A stretch of 64,000 nt of DNA, from NCBI GenBank assembly GCA_028554755.1, contig JAPTOF010000021.1:1003501-1067500 (forward strand), in the 5' to 3' direction. This DNA comes from Cordia subcordata (taxonomy: Eukaryota > Streptophyta > Magnoliopsida > Boraginales > Cordiaceae). Made by a program: the position numbers and the translations under genes. The stretch's first letter is position 1. Each line of letters opens with the position of its first letter. Shown piece after piece: positions 1 through 11,774 of the stretch. The notes below the pieces were generated by a model. That model was given only the letters and a program-made list of their open reading frames with translations, did not search any database and was not told the origin of the DNA.

Positions 1-351
1 ACATATTTACTCAAGTTTATCTCCCTACTGCAGAAAGGTGAGTGTTTTAGTAATAACATAATGTGGTTAAAGAACATCTTAAACAATGTAAAGCGTAGAA
101 AAAGAGAATAAATCAAGCTGAATTGAAAAATAATATGTATTCCAATCTCTTCTCTTTTTTCTTTTAAGAAGGCAAATTCGATTACATTAATATTGATCTA
201 AAAAAGGACACGTCGACCTTTTTAAGAAGCCAAAAAGAGTCTCCAAAATATACAAAGCAACGAGCACTGTAACTTATGATTCCGGACCAATCAACATAGG
301 TATATGCCAATTTTTTACTCCCTCTCGGTAAAATTGGTGGAATTGGCATGA
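1..351. other. AT-rich flank without a recognised gene
   Basis: No reading frame of note and no recognisable repeat was seen. The stretch lies downstream of the minus-strand SIEL-like gene and ends at the left end of an inverted-repeat element. Confidence 0.5.
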
Positions 352-1022
352 GCCTATGGGGGGATTTTTTTTATAAATAACATAAATGGTAAACTTTTTC
401 ACAAAAATAACATTGTTTTTAAATGGATTTCAAAAATAGTCTTTTCGGCTTTTGAATAATCGAAAATGGCTTTTGAAAAAACAAAAGTTTTTTGAATAAA
501 CGAAACTTCTTTTTATGACACGCTGTCAAGCCACGTGGCAAATTCGGCTATTCAATAACCGAATTCGGCTATTCAATCACCGAAAATGTAAAAAGTAGAC
601 ACATTTACCGCGATGGCTTAAATTTGTCAAATTTCGGCTATTCAATTTCTGAATTTGGCTATTCAAAAGCCGAAAATGATAACTTTTGAATAAATATAAT
701 TTTTTTTATAATACGTTGTCAGCCACGTGGCGAATTCGGCTATTCAATACCCGAAAATATAAAAAGTAGGCATATTTATTACGGTGGTATAAATTTCGTC
801 AAATTTCAGCTATTTAACAGCTGAATTCGGCTATTCAAAAGCCGAAAATGACTCTTCCAACGGTACAGTGATAAATGTAGCAATTTCGTTGATTGAAAAG
901 CCATTTTCGGTTATTGAAAAGCCAAAAAGATTATTTTTGAAAATTATTTCAAAATAATGTTATTTTTGTAAAAAAATTTATTATATGTGTCATTTATAAA
1001 AAAAAAAATCCCCTAGGGGGGT
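352..1022. mobile_element. Inverted-repeat (MITE-like) element with internal GGCTATTCAA motifs
   Basis: The two ends are near inverted complements. The left end reads CCTATGGGGGGATTTTTTTT then ATAAATAACATA; the reverse complement of the right end reads CCCCCTAGGGGATTTTT then ATAAATGACACATA. The flanks share a possible short target duplication (ATGAG / GTGAG). The interior holds at least six copies of TTCGGCTATTCAA-like motifs and their complements (GAATAGCCGAA), plus two copies of a longer block with CAAGCCACGTGGC / CAGCCACGTGGC. There is no coding capacity. This fits a non-autonomous DNA transposon, but the superfamily cannot be assigned. Confidence 0.6.
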
Positions 1023-1789
1023 GAGACTACCGATGGAACTTTAGAACGTTGATTGATATTCAGAAACCTACCTTCCCCTATTTCTGTGTCTCAAGTCCCA
1101 ATGTGGTGAACTTTCAGAAGAAGAATGAGAGCCTGGTCTCGGCCGGGAAAATCTTTTGGAAAATGTAGCCACAATATAAAATTTTATTTTAATGATTATA
1201 ATAATCTATCTATGTAATTATATATAAAATAATTTAAACAACTTTTTGGCCAACTAAGACCAAGCTACTGAATGTTGAAGCTTCCCAATTTTAGATGACG
1301 TCTTACTCGGTAGAAGAGGGTTTCATCTGAGCCTGCCTTCAATAAAAATTGAAAGAAATGACTACTGGAAAAATGCTTCTCCTTTTTCCTTGAAGGGCAT
1401 ATAACAACATAAAGAAATACAGTGTCTTGACGAAATACTATTTTACAATTTTCTTGAATTCGCATTCAGAGATTGAATTAACAACACTGCAAAATGACTC
1501 TCTAGAGCAATGATACAGACAAAAACCAGAGCAATTCCTCTTTGATAGTACAAGAGTACAGCATTTCCCCTACATCAAGTTAATGCCCAACCAGTCGCCT
1601 AAAACTTCCAATCTTGCCGAGATCGTTTGCACTTTCGTCCATGGAGAATTTCTCAAAACAACTTGGACGACCAAGCTATGATGTTAGAGCCACTTGGCCC
1701 ATGCGCTTGTGAGGCCCACATGTCCCTCTCACAATGGTGGTCGTTTAGAAGACCATCCCTTCATCCATTTATGTGACTTGTTCTCCTCG
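1023..1789 (-). other. 3' flank / probable 3' UTR of the SIEL-like gene
   Basis: This stretch follows the stop codon of the minus-strand gene. It shows no convincing second gene. Short open frames here have no recognisable domain and no splice context. Confidence 0.4.
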
Positions 1790-4700
1790 CTACCTAATGA
1801 CCATAGAAATGTATACCTCTTTCTCTTCGCAAAGTTGAGCCAGCTTGTGTTTTGGGCCATAAAAATTTTTCTGTAGATAACAATCCTCGGATAAGCATTC
1901 CATAACAATGCAGACACTCAGTGAGAAATATCTGTCTCTAGGAGTCCTGTGAAAAGGAGCAATAAATGTAAACTTCCGTACTTTGCTACGGTCACCATCT
2001 TCCTGCAAATGAAGGAATAAAAACTGAGTGAACTTGTCTTTGAATGTCATCCTCACCCACAATCTATCTTCATTGGAGATGTTGTACAACACAATTTCTA
2101 AAGGAATACCAACAGGAAGCCCTTGAATGAAAGCAAATGGATTTTCGAAGTTGTTCTCAGGGACAAGAAGTTCAGCCTCTTTATGTCTGAGTTCTTCAGA
2201 TGGCGCACACAGCCCCAAGGAGAAATATTCGAGTGCCTTTTGAAGCTGAAATGGATTTTCCAGGACCCCATCTGTCAGAACATTAGATTCATGCAATTGT
2301 TTTTTAAGCTCGACGATAAAATTCGGAAGTTCACAAGATCCTTCTTCTTGCATATGTTCCATACAGGAGATTGTGGATTTCAAATTCTGTACAAGTGGCT
2401 TAAAACAACAGCACTCAACATCACACAATCTCAAAGTATAAGTGACAATAACAAGCTCTAAGAGATGCAATTCCTCTTCTTTGCTTAAACCAAAAAACCT
2501 ACACCTCATCTCTGAAAGGCTGTTTTCCAGATTTCTCAACAAGGGGCCTGATTGTCCCATCCAGTTAGAGGAAAGCTTTCCGGGAAACATGAAGTATGAC
2601 CACAGCCGTCCAAGCAGTTCTATTACATCTAGATACCGTAAAGTGAAAACCAGGACACCCATAGATTTAGATGAAATAGAGTTGAACACATTCGACTCTT
2701 CCTTCCAACTCCTGCATATGACAAAAAGCGAAAGTATGAGTAACATATACTGTGAGCCAATCTATGAGAACAGGATATAGCATACACAAACAGGACATAG
2801 TGCATCACCAACAAAATTGATTTGCAGACCATGAAATAGTTATAATACTTCTGCAACAGATAACCCAACGTAGAAGGATCTCAAGGTCAATAAGATTAAC
2901 AAATTGTTGATACTGACTGGCAAAAGTTTACACTGTATAGAGTACAAACAATAAAGATAGTAGTTCTGGTTTGCTTACATTGTCCACTCGCATAAAGTGA
3001 TCCTTAAAACTCATTGAAATGAGCTTGAACGCATAATATTTTGTTTTCTGAATCTTAAAAGACCATTTATTGATAAGATAAACTATTCCCGAGCCAATAA
3101 TAAATCAATAAGACAAGAAGAACTAGAAACTAGCAAGATATAAATGGTCATCTTCAAACTCATTACACATCAGATACAATATCTACAATACCTCAATGTC
3201 CGAGTGACTTCCTCGATGCATCCTCGACGTACTAATTGCCACATATCTTTGACCTTCTGAAAGATAACATTCACGCAGTGTCTTACTTCATTGTGCCCTT
3301 TAAGCTCGTTGTCTGCAAGCTGACTATATATTTCCATCGGAGACAATATCTTCTGAAAATGACCCTCAGATATCTCATTGTTTGGCTTTTCATTCTGCAA
3401 CTGCATGTCAACTTCCACTAGAGGGAAGGCTTCAAAGAACTTGGAAACCGTAACAGGTGCAAATTTGCTACAGTGACACAGAAAAGCCAAAAGAGTATCC
3501 TGAGTTACAAGATCAGCCAGACCACGAGAGATTCTCCCCAGAATTACAACAGCGTAAGAGTATATTTGAGGTGGAATTGTACAAATGCGCCGTTCAAGTG
3601 ATACTGGAGAAGAGATTGCGAGAACTAATAAAGCTGCTCTCTTTGCATCATCAAAGCCAAATTTACCTCCAGAAGAAGGCTCTATCTGATGGACATATAA
3701 AGGTAATGGGTAAAATAAAAAGCTAAAGGATCATCAAGTAAAGAAGACCAATATCCACCTATAGGATCACCAGCAAGAAGAAATTTTTGAGAATGCTTCG
3801 CAAATCTGTTTGTAAATGTGCAAAACCTTCTCCGAGTGTATAGCCATTTAATAGTGAAATAATCCATATCAATTGAACGTCAAGCTTTAGATGTCTTGCG
3901 CATGGTAACTAAAGCAAGTCAATAAAGACAAGCAAAAGCCATGTTGCTACAAATAGATAAATTCACCAAAGTTTTAACTTACTTCTTCAGATGCCTCCCG
4001 AATGAGTCTGATAACATATTTTCCATGATTTCGCCCTATGTTAAACAAAACAGCAAATAGATCCACTTCATCCTGAAACATTCAAAAGATTAAAGTTCAA
4101 ACAGATTCATGGCAGGACGGTATGATAAAGACTATCCATGCTAAAATGACTATCATGACTCACGATATAAAATAAAATTTTAAAACAGGTAACAACTTCA
4201 CACTAAGAGATCTAGAAGATACCAAAAAAGTTAATATAATAAAGAGGTCCTACTTTGCAAGAGCAAATGCTATCACATCACGAAGAAAGAGATTAAGATA
4301 TGAAATGAAATAATCAAATTATACGTACCTGAGGATAAAGCTGAAGATTTTCAATCAAAGCATTGATACATAACCTAAACAAAGATAACTTGTGTGTTTT
4401 GATAGACCAAAGTATTTTCCTCGCTGCAGATCTTATCAAGGTACTACTGTCAGCTAGAGTCCCAAGAAACTGCAGGAATAGAGAAAGAGAATAGAAGAAA
4501 TTTTTAGAAAACAAGCTGAACGGTCATTTCAGCTAGATGATAAATATCTCAGAAGATTTGTGGTTGGTTCATAAAATCGACAGTTTACATACAATTACAA
4601 AATGAGGACAAATTCTGCTAACCAATAGATATGCATCTCAAGCCAGACATATGGACAGAGGTAGTTGAAGGGTTCAACAGCTTACCATGTGCATGTGTGC

Positions 4701-7128
4701 ATCTTCGACCTTTAGATGGTCAGACATAGCCATGTGATGAAGTGTCTCCAGCACTTCTAGCCTCACAATCATTGAATCATCATTCAACACATCCATCAAG
4801 AGATGTACGATCTCACTAGCAAATGTTGCAGAAAGCATTGTCAGAGTACGCATGGCACGACAAGCAGATCTTCTAACCTTCATTTAAGCAAGTAATTTAT
4901 AAACATATAGCCCCACCAACAAAAGTCTCTTCACATCAGTATATGAGGCAAATAGACTCACAAAATTGTAGCAGCGGACAAGTTCCAGGTTCAAAATTTT
5001 ATGGTACTTATAGTGGGCATCAATAACAAGGGATGAAGGATTGGTGCATTGTAATTAATTTGTGATTAACTATTAGCATGGCCATGCCAAGATGAGATCC
5101 CCAATGGATTTTTATCAACTTTTACCTCAAAATATTCATCTTCTAGCCCATGTACAAAAGCAAAAGCAGCAGCTGATGCAGGTACTTTGAATGTTTTCCC
5201 AGTGTATTGGCCAGGGTAATTCTTCTCTTTTACAGCAGCTGTAGCTTTCTTAGACAAAGTCTGTAATAGAATATCCTCCGAAATTATTCTTACTCCCCCG
5301 ACAGCCTCAAAAGCCTCAAGCCTGACCTTCATACTCATGTCTCTCACCATTGAGCAAAGCTGCGAGAAGCATGATGCAATGATCAGGAATATACCAAATA
5401 TTTACCATTGGTACTATTCTGTGGGTTCAGTTTCAAAATATGAACAAGCATTTGAGACTCTTTAATTTTTCATTACAAGTATAAGATGTCAAAAAGATGG
5501 GGAGTGCTGGACAGGCAGAAGGAGAGAGGTAAAAAGATAGAAAAAAAATGCATATATATATGTGCGTGTGTGTATGTTTGTGAATGCATACCCCACACAC
5601 ACACACACATATATGTAACTATGTATGTATGTACAAACATATGTGGAAGACAGAGAAGAGAGTATACATGCTGAGTGGTTATATCCAATTAAGATACCAG
5701 TAGAATAGGTAATGGAAGCGTCTTGAACAGTTTCTTCCAGCCTACCTGCCAGAAGTACTCATCTGAATTTAGTAAATGCAAATGAAAAAACCACTAGATG
5801 AAACCACCTCTCAAGCAGCTTCATCCGTCTAACTCATGACACATCAACTTCTCTCTCCTAGATAGTTATGATCCTTATGATCTTATCAAATTTTGTAAAG
5901 GAAGATTAACATATTCATTTAGAAAACCAACTTTGATCCTACTATACCGAAGGGACTTCTTGGAGAAAATTACCTGCACGAACAATGCATCAGACCAATC
6001 TCTTCCACTTTCTTCATGGGTGGATACCACAAGTAAGTTGCCCCATTCACTAACCTGGACACACAAAAGTAGAAAACCACTGGTTATCCTCTGATCAAGT
6101 AAACCATCCTAAGACAGAATCAGCTCTCGCACATATTTGGTTTCCTACAAAAACGTTTTCGAAATCACAAGCTAGTGAGCTACAAAGAATTAATATTTAA
6201 ATGTTTCCCAAGCCAAGTTGGAAATACTATAAATCATACGAAGTTATAATCCTAAAACTCACTACACTGATCAAAAGCATAATATCACAAGCAAATTTTT
6301 CATTTCAATGCCTAAACAAATACAGAAGCAGGCCAACTCTAATCACAGCTAGGAAATAATTAATATTTATCATCTTCTAGAAAGGACTCAAAGCTTTCTT
6401 TTAACAATGCAGCTAAAATGGATGTAAATATCCAAACAAGCAAAGGATGAATATCATACCGCGCGAACTGCTGAGCAACGCACTGAATCCTCCGCATCAA
6501 ACAGAAGCTCCACAGCACGAAAATAGCAACCTTCAACAAGACTTTGATCCTCAATTACTATAAACTTCCTCAGCATAACTAAACCATCCAATGCGGCCTT
6601 CCGCGTATATGGATAGGGATCCTTCGTAAAGCCTAACAAAACCATAAGCAAAACCGACGGCCTAACACCAAACCTATAAGCATTGTTCAACAACCATTGC
6701 CTTACAGAGGCTTTGCAGCACCGGAAACAGAGGGAGAGAAACAAAGATTCGTCCGCCACGTCCGACGCTACGTCGTCGATGGAGAAGAGGAGGGAGAGAG
6801 CGTCGACGAGGACACGAGTCGGGGGGGAAGGGAGGAGAAAGATTGCACGGACGGCGGAGGAGATTTCACGGCGGAGGTGTGGGTGGTGGTGGGCCAGGGC
6901 GGAGAGAAGAGAGAGTATGTGATGGTGATGGTCGAAATTGGGGTTAGGATTTTGTGAAGAGATTGTTAGTGTTAGGGTTTTGAGGAGAGAGGATAGGATG
7001 AGGTGGGAGGTGGAAGGATTGGTGATGAGAGAGAGAGCTAGGGTTTGGGCATGAGGAGAGACGACGCCGTCGCCGTTGGCTTTTTGGAGTACGAGATTTT
7101 CGAATTTCCAAAGGAGGTGCTCCTCCAT
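1790..7128 (-). CDS. SIEL: SIEL-like HEAT/ARM-repeat protein (Integrator subunit 4-like)
   Basis: Eight exons on the minus strand join in frame with GT/AG borders: 6460-7128, 5974-6054, 5126-5359, 4686-4877, 4329-4469, 3983-4072, 3192-3685 and 1790-2711. They encode about 940 residues. I chose the ATG at 7128 (MEEHLLWKFENL); the open frame runs further upstream but without an ATG. Helical HEAT-type repeats are visible around residues 90-320, for example DPYPYTRKAALDGLVML, DAEDSVRCSAVRAV and DDSMIVRLEVLETLHHMAMS. The C-terminal part (exons 7-8) carries family-like segments such as IPPQIYSYAVVILGRISRGL and ends LCEEKEVYISMVIR. In Arabidopsis, SIEL binds SHORT-ROOT and aids cell-to-cell movement of transcription factors at endosomes; the family is also related to INTS4 of the Integrator RNA 3'-processing complex. 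The assignment rests on remembered family resemblance. No lesion was seen. Confidence 0.87.
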
Positions 7129-7428
7129 GGACGGCGGAGTCGCGGTGGCGGGAGACAAACGAGAGTGATGTAGTGGTGGCGGGGGATATTGGACTTTGGT
7201 GTTTGAGTTAAAGATGCTATTGGGCTGGGCTTAAGACATGTACGTTTCCGGCTAGGCCAGGTCTGGGCTGATTACAGGGCCCACCGGCCCATTAGACACG
7301 TCATTTGAAACAAACTTCAGCAACGTCCCTTTTATTTACTTATTTATTTGGTCGGTTCAATTACGTCTATCAAGGCGACAAAATCACAAAAATTAGGGCT
7401 GAGAAAGAGATAGGGGCAAAGAGTTGCC
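7129..7428. promoter_or_regulatory. Short divergent (bidirectional) promoter with site II-like motifs
   Basis: This 300-bp spacer lies between the SIEL-like start on the minus strand and the start of cystatin-related copy C on the plus strand. It contains a cluster of TGGGCT / GGCCCA motifs at 7210-7295 (TTGGGCTGGGCTT, TCTGGGCTGAT, GGGCCCACCGGCCCATT). Such motifs resemble TCP-bound site II elements common in plant housekeeping promoters. The part from about 7240 onward is repeated upstream of copy B (32250-32433), so it was duplicated with the gene. Promoter activity is inferred from layout and motifs only. Confidence 0.55.
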
Positions 7429-8540
7429 ATGGCTGCAACAGGGGCGGAACCAGGGGGGGCGAGCCGGGGGGGGGGGTGGGCGGCTACCCCCAAGCATCGA
7501 AAAAAATATATTTTAGTGTCTATAAAATTTTTAAAATTTTGAAAAAACTTTCTTATGGCCCTCCTTATTTTTTCTCTTTTTTTGTTTTGTTTGAAGTTGT
7601 TCTAGAAATATTATTTTCCTTATATAATTTTTTATGTAGATGATATTTCAATCATTATAAATAAGTAATTTTACAAATAAATTATAGTAATCTTTAATTT
7701 ATTTGTTCGGTTGTTAAGTAGTTAGAGTAGTTTTTTTGGCAAGATAGATTTAAAGCTTTATAAAATTTAGATAGCCATTCCATAGAAAATTTATTTTATT
7801 TAGAGAATTTTTTCATATATTATTTATGTATTTGTTTTGGCATAGAAAATTTCGCAGAGGAGTGTATAACTTAATTTCATTAATAGAATCAGGATATTTT
7901 TTTATATAATTTATATTATTTTGCTAAATAATATTTTCTTTACACTTGTTTATGTTTGAAAAAAACTAGCATCACTAACTTTTATTGTTATGACTCTCCC
8001 ATTTTAAAAGGTTAAAGCCTTGTTTTTTTATTTAACATTATTTCGACGAACATTTTTATTCAAATATGCATGTGGACCTTTAACCCTTCCGCCCTAGCTG
8101 CAAAGTCAGTCCTCAACCTCCTCTGGATCCGTCAAAGCTGAGAAATGGTGATGATTTTCGATTCCGACGAAGAATATCACCCTGAGGGCGTCAAGGATCC
8201 TCAAGTCTGGGCTAAATACCTTAACCAGATTAAGGAAAGCGGAGGTTTCGACATCGTTGACTATCGTGGCCTTTGCCTTGCAGCTTGGATTGTTCCTATA
8301 AACTTCCAACGCTCGCCTCTTGAAACTCAGCTTCTTACCAACTTGGCCACCGTTGCTATTCAGGGATACAACAAACAAAATCGCGTAATCTATTTTTTTT
8401 TTTTTCCCTTAATTATAATAACCCATTTTCTTCTATTTTGTCTGGTGATTTCTAATAATATTGATATTTTGCTTGTTTTCCTAATTGTTTGTAGAGAACA
8501 AAGTACCAAGTTGTGAAGATTTTGACGGCGAATTCAACTT
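7429..8540 (+). pseudogene. Cystatin-related pseudogene, copy C (left arm)
   Basis: This is a broken paralogue of the intact copy A. It keeps the ATG GCT GCA start at 7429, interrupted at 7439 by a 657-bp element. After the element, exon 1 resumes at 8104, but about 28 bases coding for the serine run are missing, which shifts the frame; a second shift near 8140 restores it. The readable part includes EEYHPEGVKDPQVWAKYLNQ and LTNLATVAIQGYNKQNR. Exon 1 ends at 8384 with a GT donor. Exon 2 starts at 8495 (RTKYQVVKILTANS) and homology stops at about 8537, so the rest of the cystatin-like domain and exon 3 are gone. An internal ATG at 8145 could give a short product, but function is unlikely. Confidence 0.8.
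7439..8095. mobile_element. hAT-like non-autonomous element in the fourth codon of copy C
   Basis: The element begins CAGGGGCGGAACC and ends TTCCGCCCT, whose complement AGGGCGGAA matches the start as a terminal inverted repeat. The flanks repeat GCTGCAA exactly (7432-7438 and 8097-8103), or an 8-bp duplication with one mismatch (GGCTGCAA / AGCTGCAA), as expected for hAT insertion. The interior is AT-rich with a G-rich left end and has no transposase. Copies A and B lack it at this site. Confidence 0.75.
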
Positions 8541-9240
8541 GCTTTCTAGTTGTTTTATGTAGTTATATTATATGTAAACTGGTGGCACTTTGATGTTATT
8601 GACCATCTAGAATTTGCTTGTATGTAGCTTCTCTGTCTAGATTTTAGAAACCCGCTATGTCAATCTATATGACCAAAACCATTTAAAAGTTTGGTCTTTT
8701 AGGAGTGCTTCCTTGATTTTTGTCACCTCCGATGCTGATTCTCCATCTTCGATTATTTTCATTTGATGCGAGCTCTTGGAAGATAACTGTGGAGTTGGTC
8801 TCTAGGATGACATTTAACAGACCGGCGTCCCCGGCAAGGTGGCATCCCAAAAGTTACGGCCTGTTTGACTAAGCTTATTTGAGGCTTATTAAAAAGCAAT
8901 GTAAAAAGGTTCTTTTTATTAAAGAGCTTATGAGCTACAAAATAAGCAGAGCCAGATAGGCACTAGGGCTCTTGCTTCAGCTTTCCAAACATCATCACAA
9001 GGGAACTTCATTACTCTGCCCGTCTGCTGGCTTGGATCTGGCTGGGAGGATGAACTCTCGGAATTGCAAAGACAAAAATAAACATTAAAATCAGGTAGAG
9101 ACAACCAAACACACATTATAATCAGTTAAAACACGCATCTATATTAGCAAAAAACACATTATAGTCAGTTAAAACACGCATTTATACTAAGCATGATATA
9201 GAACAGTGCATATGTATGCATATATAACAGGGAGTGGCTT
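8541..9240. repeat. Left-arm non-coding DNA matching 60280-60960 inverted
   Basis: This stretch has no gene, but it matches the right arm in reverse complement over most of its length, for example the TGGTTCTAGGATGACAT-type segment near 8800 and the AAAACACGCAT segment near 9130. Around 9112-9192 a short block ending in CAGTTAAAACACGCAT occurs twice in tandem. The junction at 8538, where cystatin exon 2 abuts this DNA, marks a deletion relative to the right arm. Confidence 0.65.
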
Positions 9241-9540
9241 ATGAAGAAGGGTGAGTGGTTCAATTGGACCTTCTTCTTCTTGACCAACGTATCACCTCTG
9301 ACTGGACAGATCCTTCGGCTTGGCTTCCTCGTTTCGACCTTCAAATCTAAACTTCAAGCTTATGTATTGAAGCTTTTCTTTTCTTCTTGCATCTGCCTGG
9401 TTTGGAATGAAAGGAATCTTAGGGCCTATTTGTCTGAAGCTAACTCGGATGAGAGTACCTTTTTGAAAGATCAAGACTGATATTGGTTTAAAGCTCAGGT
9501 CTGGCCTTTTTTTTGGGAGTTCCAATTTTAACAGATTACT
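9241..9540 (+). pseudogene. Possible LINE reverse-transcriptase tail remnant (left copy)
   Basis: One plus-strand frame reads CLVWNERNLRAYLSEANSDE followed by further residues. This resembles the W-x-ERN-x-R motif at the C-terminal zinc-binding end of plant LINE reverse transcriptases. No catalytic domain is present. The same DNA occurs inverted at 60020-60290, where the motif reads LAWNERNLKAHSSEANSDES. The opposite strand is also open in both copies, so the coding direction is uncertain. Confidence 0.3.
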
Positions 9541-9699
9541 TTGTACAAAATGGCATTGAGGACGGCCTTCTTATGTAACTAGTTTGGCTCTTATCTGTAG
9601 AGGTCAACTGTAGTTATCCCATGCATTCTAAACAAACTGGGTATGTAAAAAGATTCGTTTTAACACCATATATCTGTTAAATCCAAAAGACTCCATCTT

Positions 9700-10016
9700 C
9701 TTCAAGCAATTTGCCTTCTGGACCTCCTCCAAAGAAGCTAATGTTTCGGAAGCCTTAAGATCCATCAAAGCTGACTATTGATGATTACGATTCTTAAGAA
9801 TACTATTGTCCTGAAGGGGTTAAGAAGATTGATCATGAAGTCTGGGCTAAATACATTAAACAGATCAAGGACAGCAAAGGCTTCGACATCTTTGACTTTC
9901 CAGGCATTTGCTCTAGAACTGCAATTGTTCTTGTAAACTTCCAAAACTCGCCTTTTGGTACTAGGGTTCTTAAACATTTGGCTACCATGCTATTGAGGAA
10001 TATCACAAATTGATCA
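9700..10016 (+). pseudogene. Cystatin-related exon-1 relic, copy D (left arm)
   Basis: This is a plus-strand match to exon 1 of copy A only. Readable pieces include EYYCPEGVKKIDHEVWAKYI and KDSKGFDIFDFPG, followed by NFQNSPFGTRVLKHLAT. There is a stop near 9796 and a frameshift just after LAT, where the expected AIEEY segment is read out of frame. Exons 2 and 3 were not found. The right arm holds the inverted equivalent (copy E) with the same frameshift. Confidence 0.75.
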
Positions 10017-10329
10017 TTATACATTTGCACGTCATATGGGAATATAAACAACCCAAACATAACTCAAATAGCACTTGCAAGAACCCAAGGATTAAATCCC
10101 GTAATAATAGATACTGTCAAAAGCAGCAAAGGCTCATTAGAATAAGACAGATTCGAGCAAACTTGACTAGTTTGTCTTCAAAACTTCCCACGAAAGGTGC
10201 TAAAACATGTTGACTTCTCAAAAAAGGTGCTAAAACAAGTGTAACAAGCTATAGTTCAAATTGTACATGAGCATAGACATCACTTCGACTCAAGCAAATG
10301 CAGACCCTACACAGCAACTTAGTAATAAC

Positions 10330-10997
10330 CAGCTAAATCTCCATTATTCAGTTGCTGCTGACAACGCACCAGGCCGCTTGATACCTTTACCCTTTGGAAG
10401 AGACACTCAGGGCTTTCTACCCTTTCCAAGGTGAACGCATTACTCAGACAGGTAGCACACTCATGACCAAGTGCATCCTGGCCATGGATGGTCTCAAAAC
10501 TTTCCTTATGTTTCTCCCTGTTTTTGATCACTCCAACATGGCCCCTGTTCCTTGCACCAGTCACCATGACAACATTTCCAGCAGCAAACTTGATGAAGTC
10601 AACAATCTTGTTAGTCTCTAGATCAAGTTTAATGGCGTCATTGGCCTTGATGAGTGGGCCTGGATAGCAGATGGTACATCCCTTGTAGGTATTACAGTAT
10701 GGAATTCCCTCCTCACCAAACTGGACAGATCTTACTTTGCAAAGCTTGAACTGCAGGAACAGTTAAATAAACTAAATTAGACAATTACACCTACCAAATA
10801 AATTTGTGTATATTGTATTTTGTATCATCTGCAATAGGGATCATGCCACCAAATCCCACACTGATGAAAGAAATTCCTGTAAGATGAAAAAACCAAGTCT
10901 GTTAAGAAACAAACGTCAGCCTCCTCATCCCTGATTGATTGGAGCCGAAACTGACACTTTGTGTCATAAAGCAGACGGAAATTTTCAGTTGTCTATA
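10330..10997 (-). pseudogene. RPS4: Ribosomal protein eS4 (RPS4) pseudogene, left copy a
   Basis: Two minus-strand exons of cytosolic 40S protein eS4 are recognisable: about 10330-10750 and 10917-10997. The last exon reads [20 protein letters not shown], then [14 protein letters not shown], typical of the eS4 C-terminal half. The smaller exon gives [13 protein letters not shown] sequence with changes. The upstream coding exon present in the right arm (57429-57608) is absent here, the donor after 10917 is damaged, and the C-terminal end is out of frame. It is therefore a dead copy, paired with 57972-58636 in the right arm. Confidence 0.8.
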
Positions 10998-11774
10998 CCC
11001 CAGAAATACAAAATAACCATAAACCATAGATTCAGCTTTTGTACAATTACAAGATACAACAGAAAAACTAACAACAGAAATGCAAAGTCACTGGCATTCT
11101 TTTGACACCGTTGCAAGTTACACCTATTCCTCTCACACTTCCTTTACCGTTATTTTCTGTTTCATTCGGTGCATTATCAGTTTCTCCACTTCTTGCATTC
11201 AGGCTGTTTCTTTCTTGCCAACAACCTAAAACGATTACCTTGTAGATCTAATAGGTCTTCTTGTAATAACTTTAACACTCATCTGTTTTTGCCACCCCTC
11301 CCATCTTTGTGCCTTTGCTGCCAAAAACTTCTATTTCAAAATGTTGTTGGACGTCACAAGAGATCTCGAAAGCATTTACGAACGAGCACCAAAAGTAACT
11401 TTTGTTCCAAGATTCTTCAAAGCTAACTTGTAGTTTCTGATCATTCTAGCTAATAATTCACCAACAGTAAAACCTCTAACTTCTCTAGGATACGCCACAT
11501 TTGGGCCCTCAACCTCTTTCGGAAAGAGATTTAGTTTAAAGTTTAATTATTTCAAATAGCAAAATTTCATTACCATGAAATCATATGCAACTCAGGGTTA
11601 AAACAAATTATAATCCAGCCTATTTGCATGTTTTTACTTACGTACACTTAAGAATACAACAATTACAGAAAGACAAATAATAATTACAATAAATAAGCCA
11701 AAAATAAAAATAAAAAGGTAAAAATCCTGAAATTTTATAATAAAAATGGGTTTTGTGAAGTGAAGAAGGCTAAC
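10998..11774. repeat. Left-arm spacer between two RPS4 fragments
   Basis: About 11100-11450 matches 56860-57240 of the right arm inverted, including AACTACAAGTTAGCTTCGAA-type and GTAACCTGCAA-type blocks. No recognised domain is encoded in either orientation. The remaining part is AT-rich without an evident feature. Confidence 0.55.

Noticed and set aside
5473..5688. Overlapping open frames on both strands
   Set aside because: They come from a CA/TG-type microsatellite inside an intron of the SIEL-like gene and have no domain or splice support.
6683..6957. Plus-strand frames of about 80 codons
   Set aside because: They are the reverse side of the SIEL-like first exon, whose GC-richer code keeps the other strand open.
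7305..7643. 112-codon plus-strand frame with a glycine-rich run
   Set aside because: It runs from the promoter across the start of copy C into the hAT-like element; the glycine run comes from the G-rich transposon end.
9765..9977. Minus-strand frame starting MFKNPSTKRRVLEVYKNN
   Set aside because: It is the antisense of the cystatin-related exon-1 relic D; the same shadow appears at 59005 and 62390.
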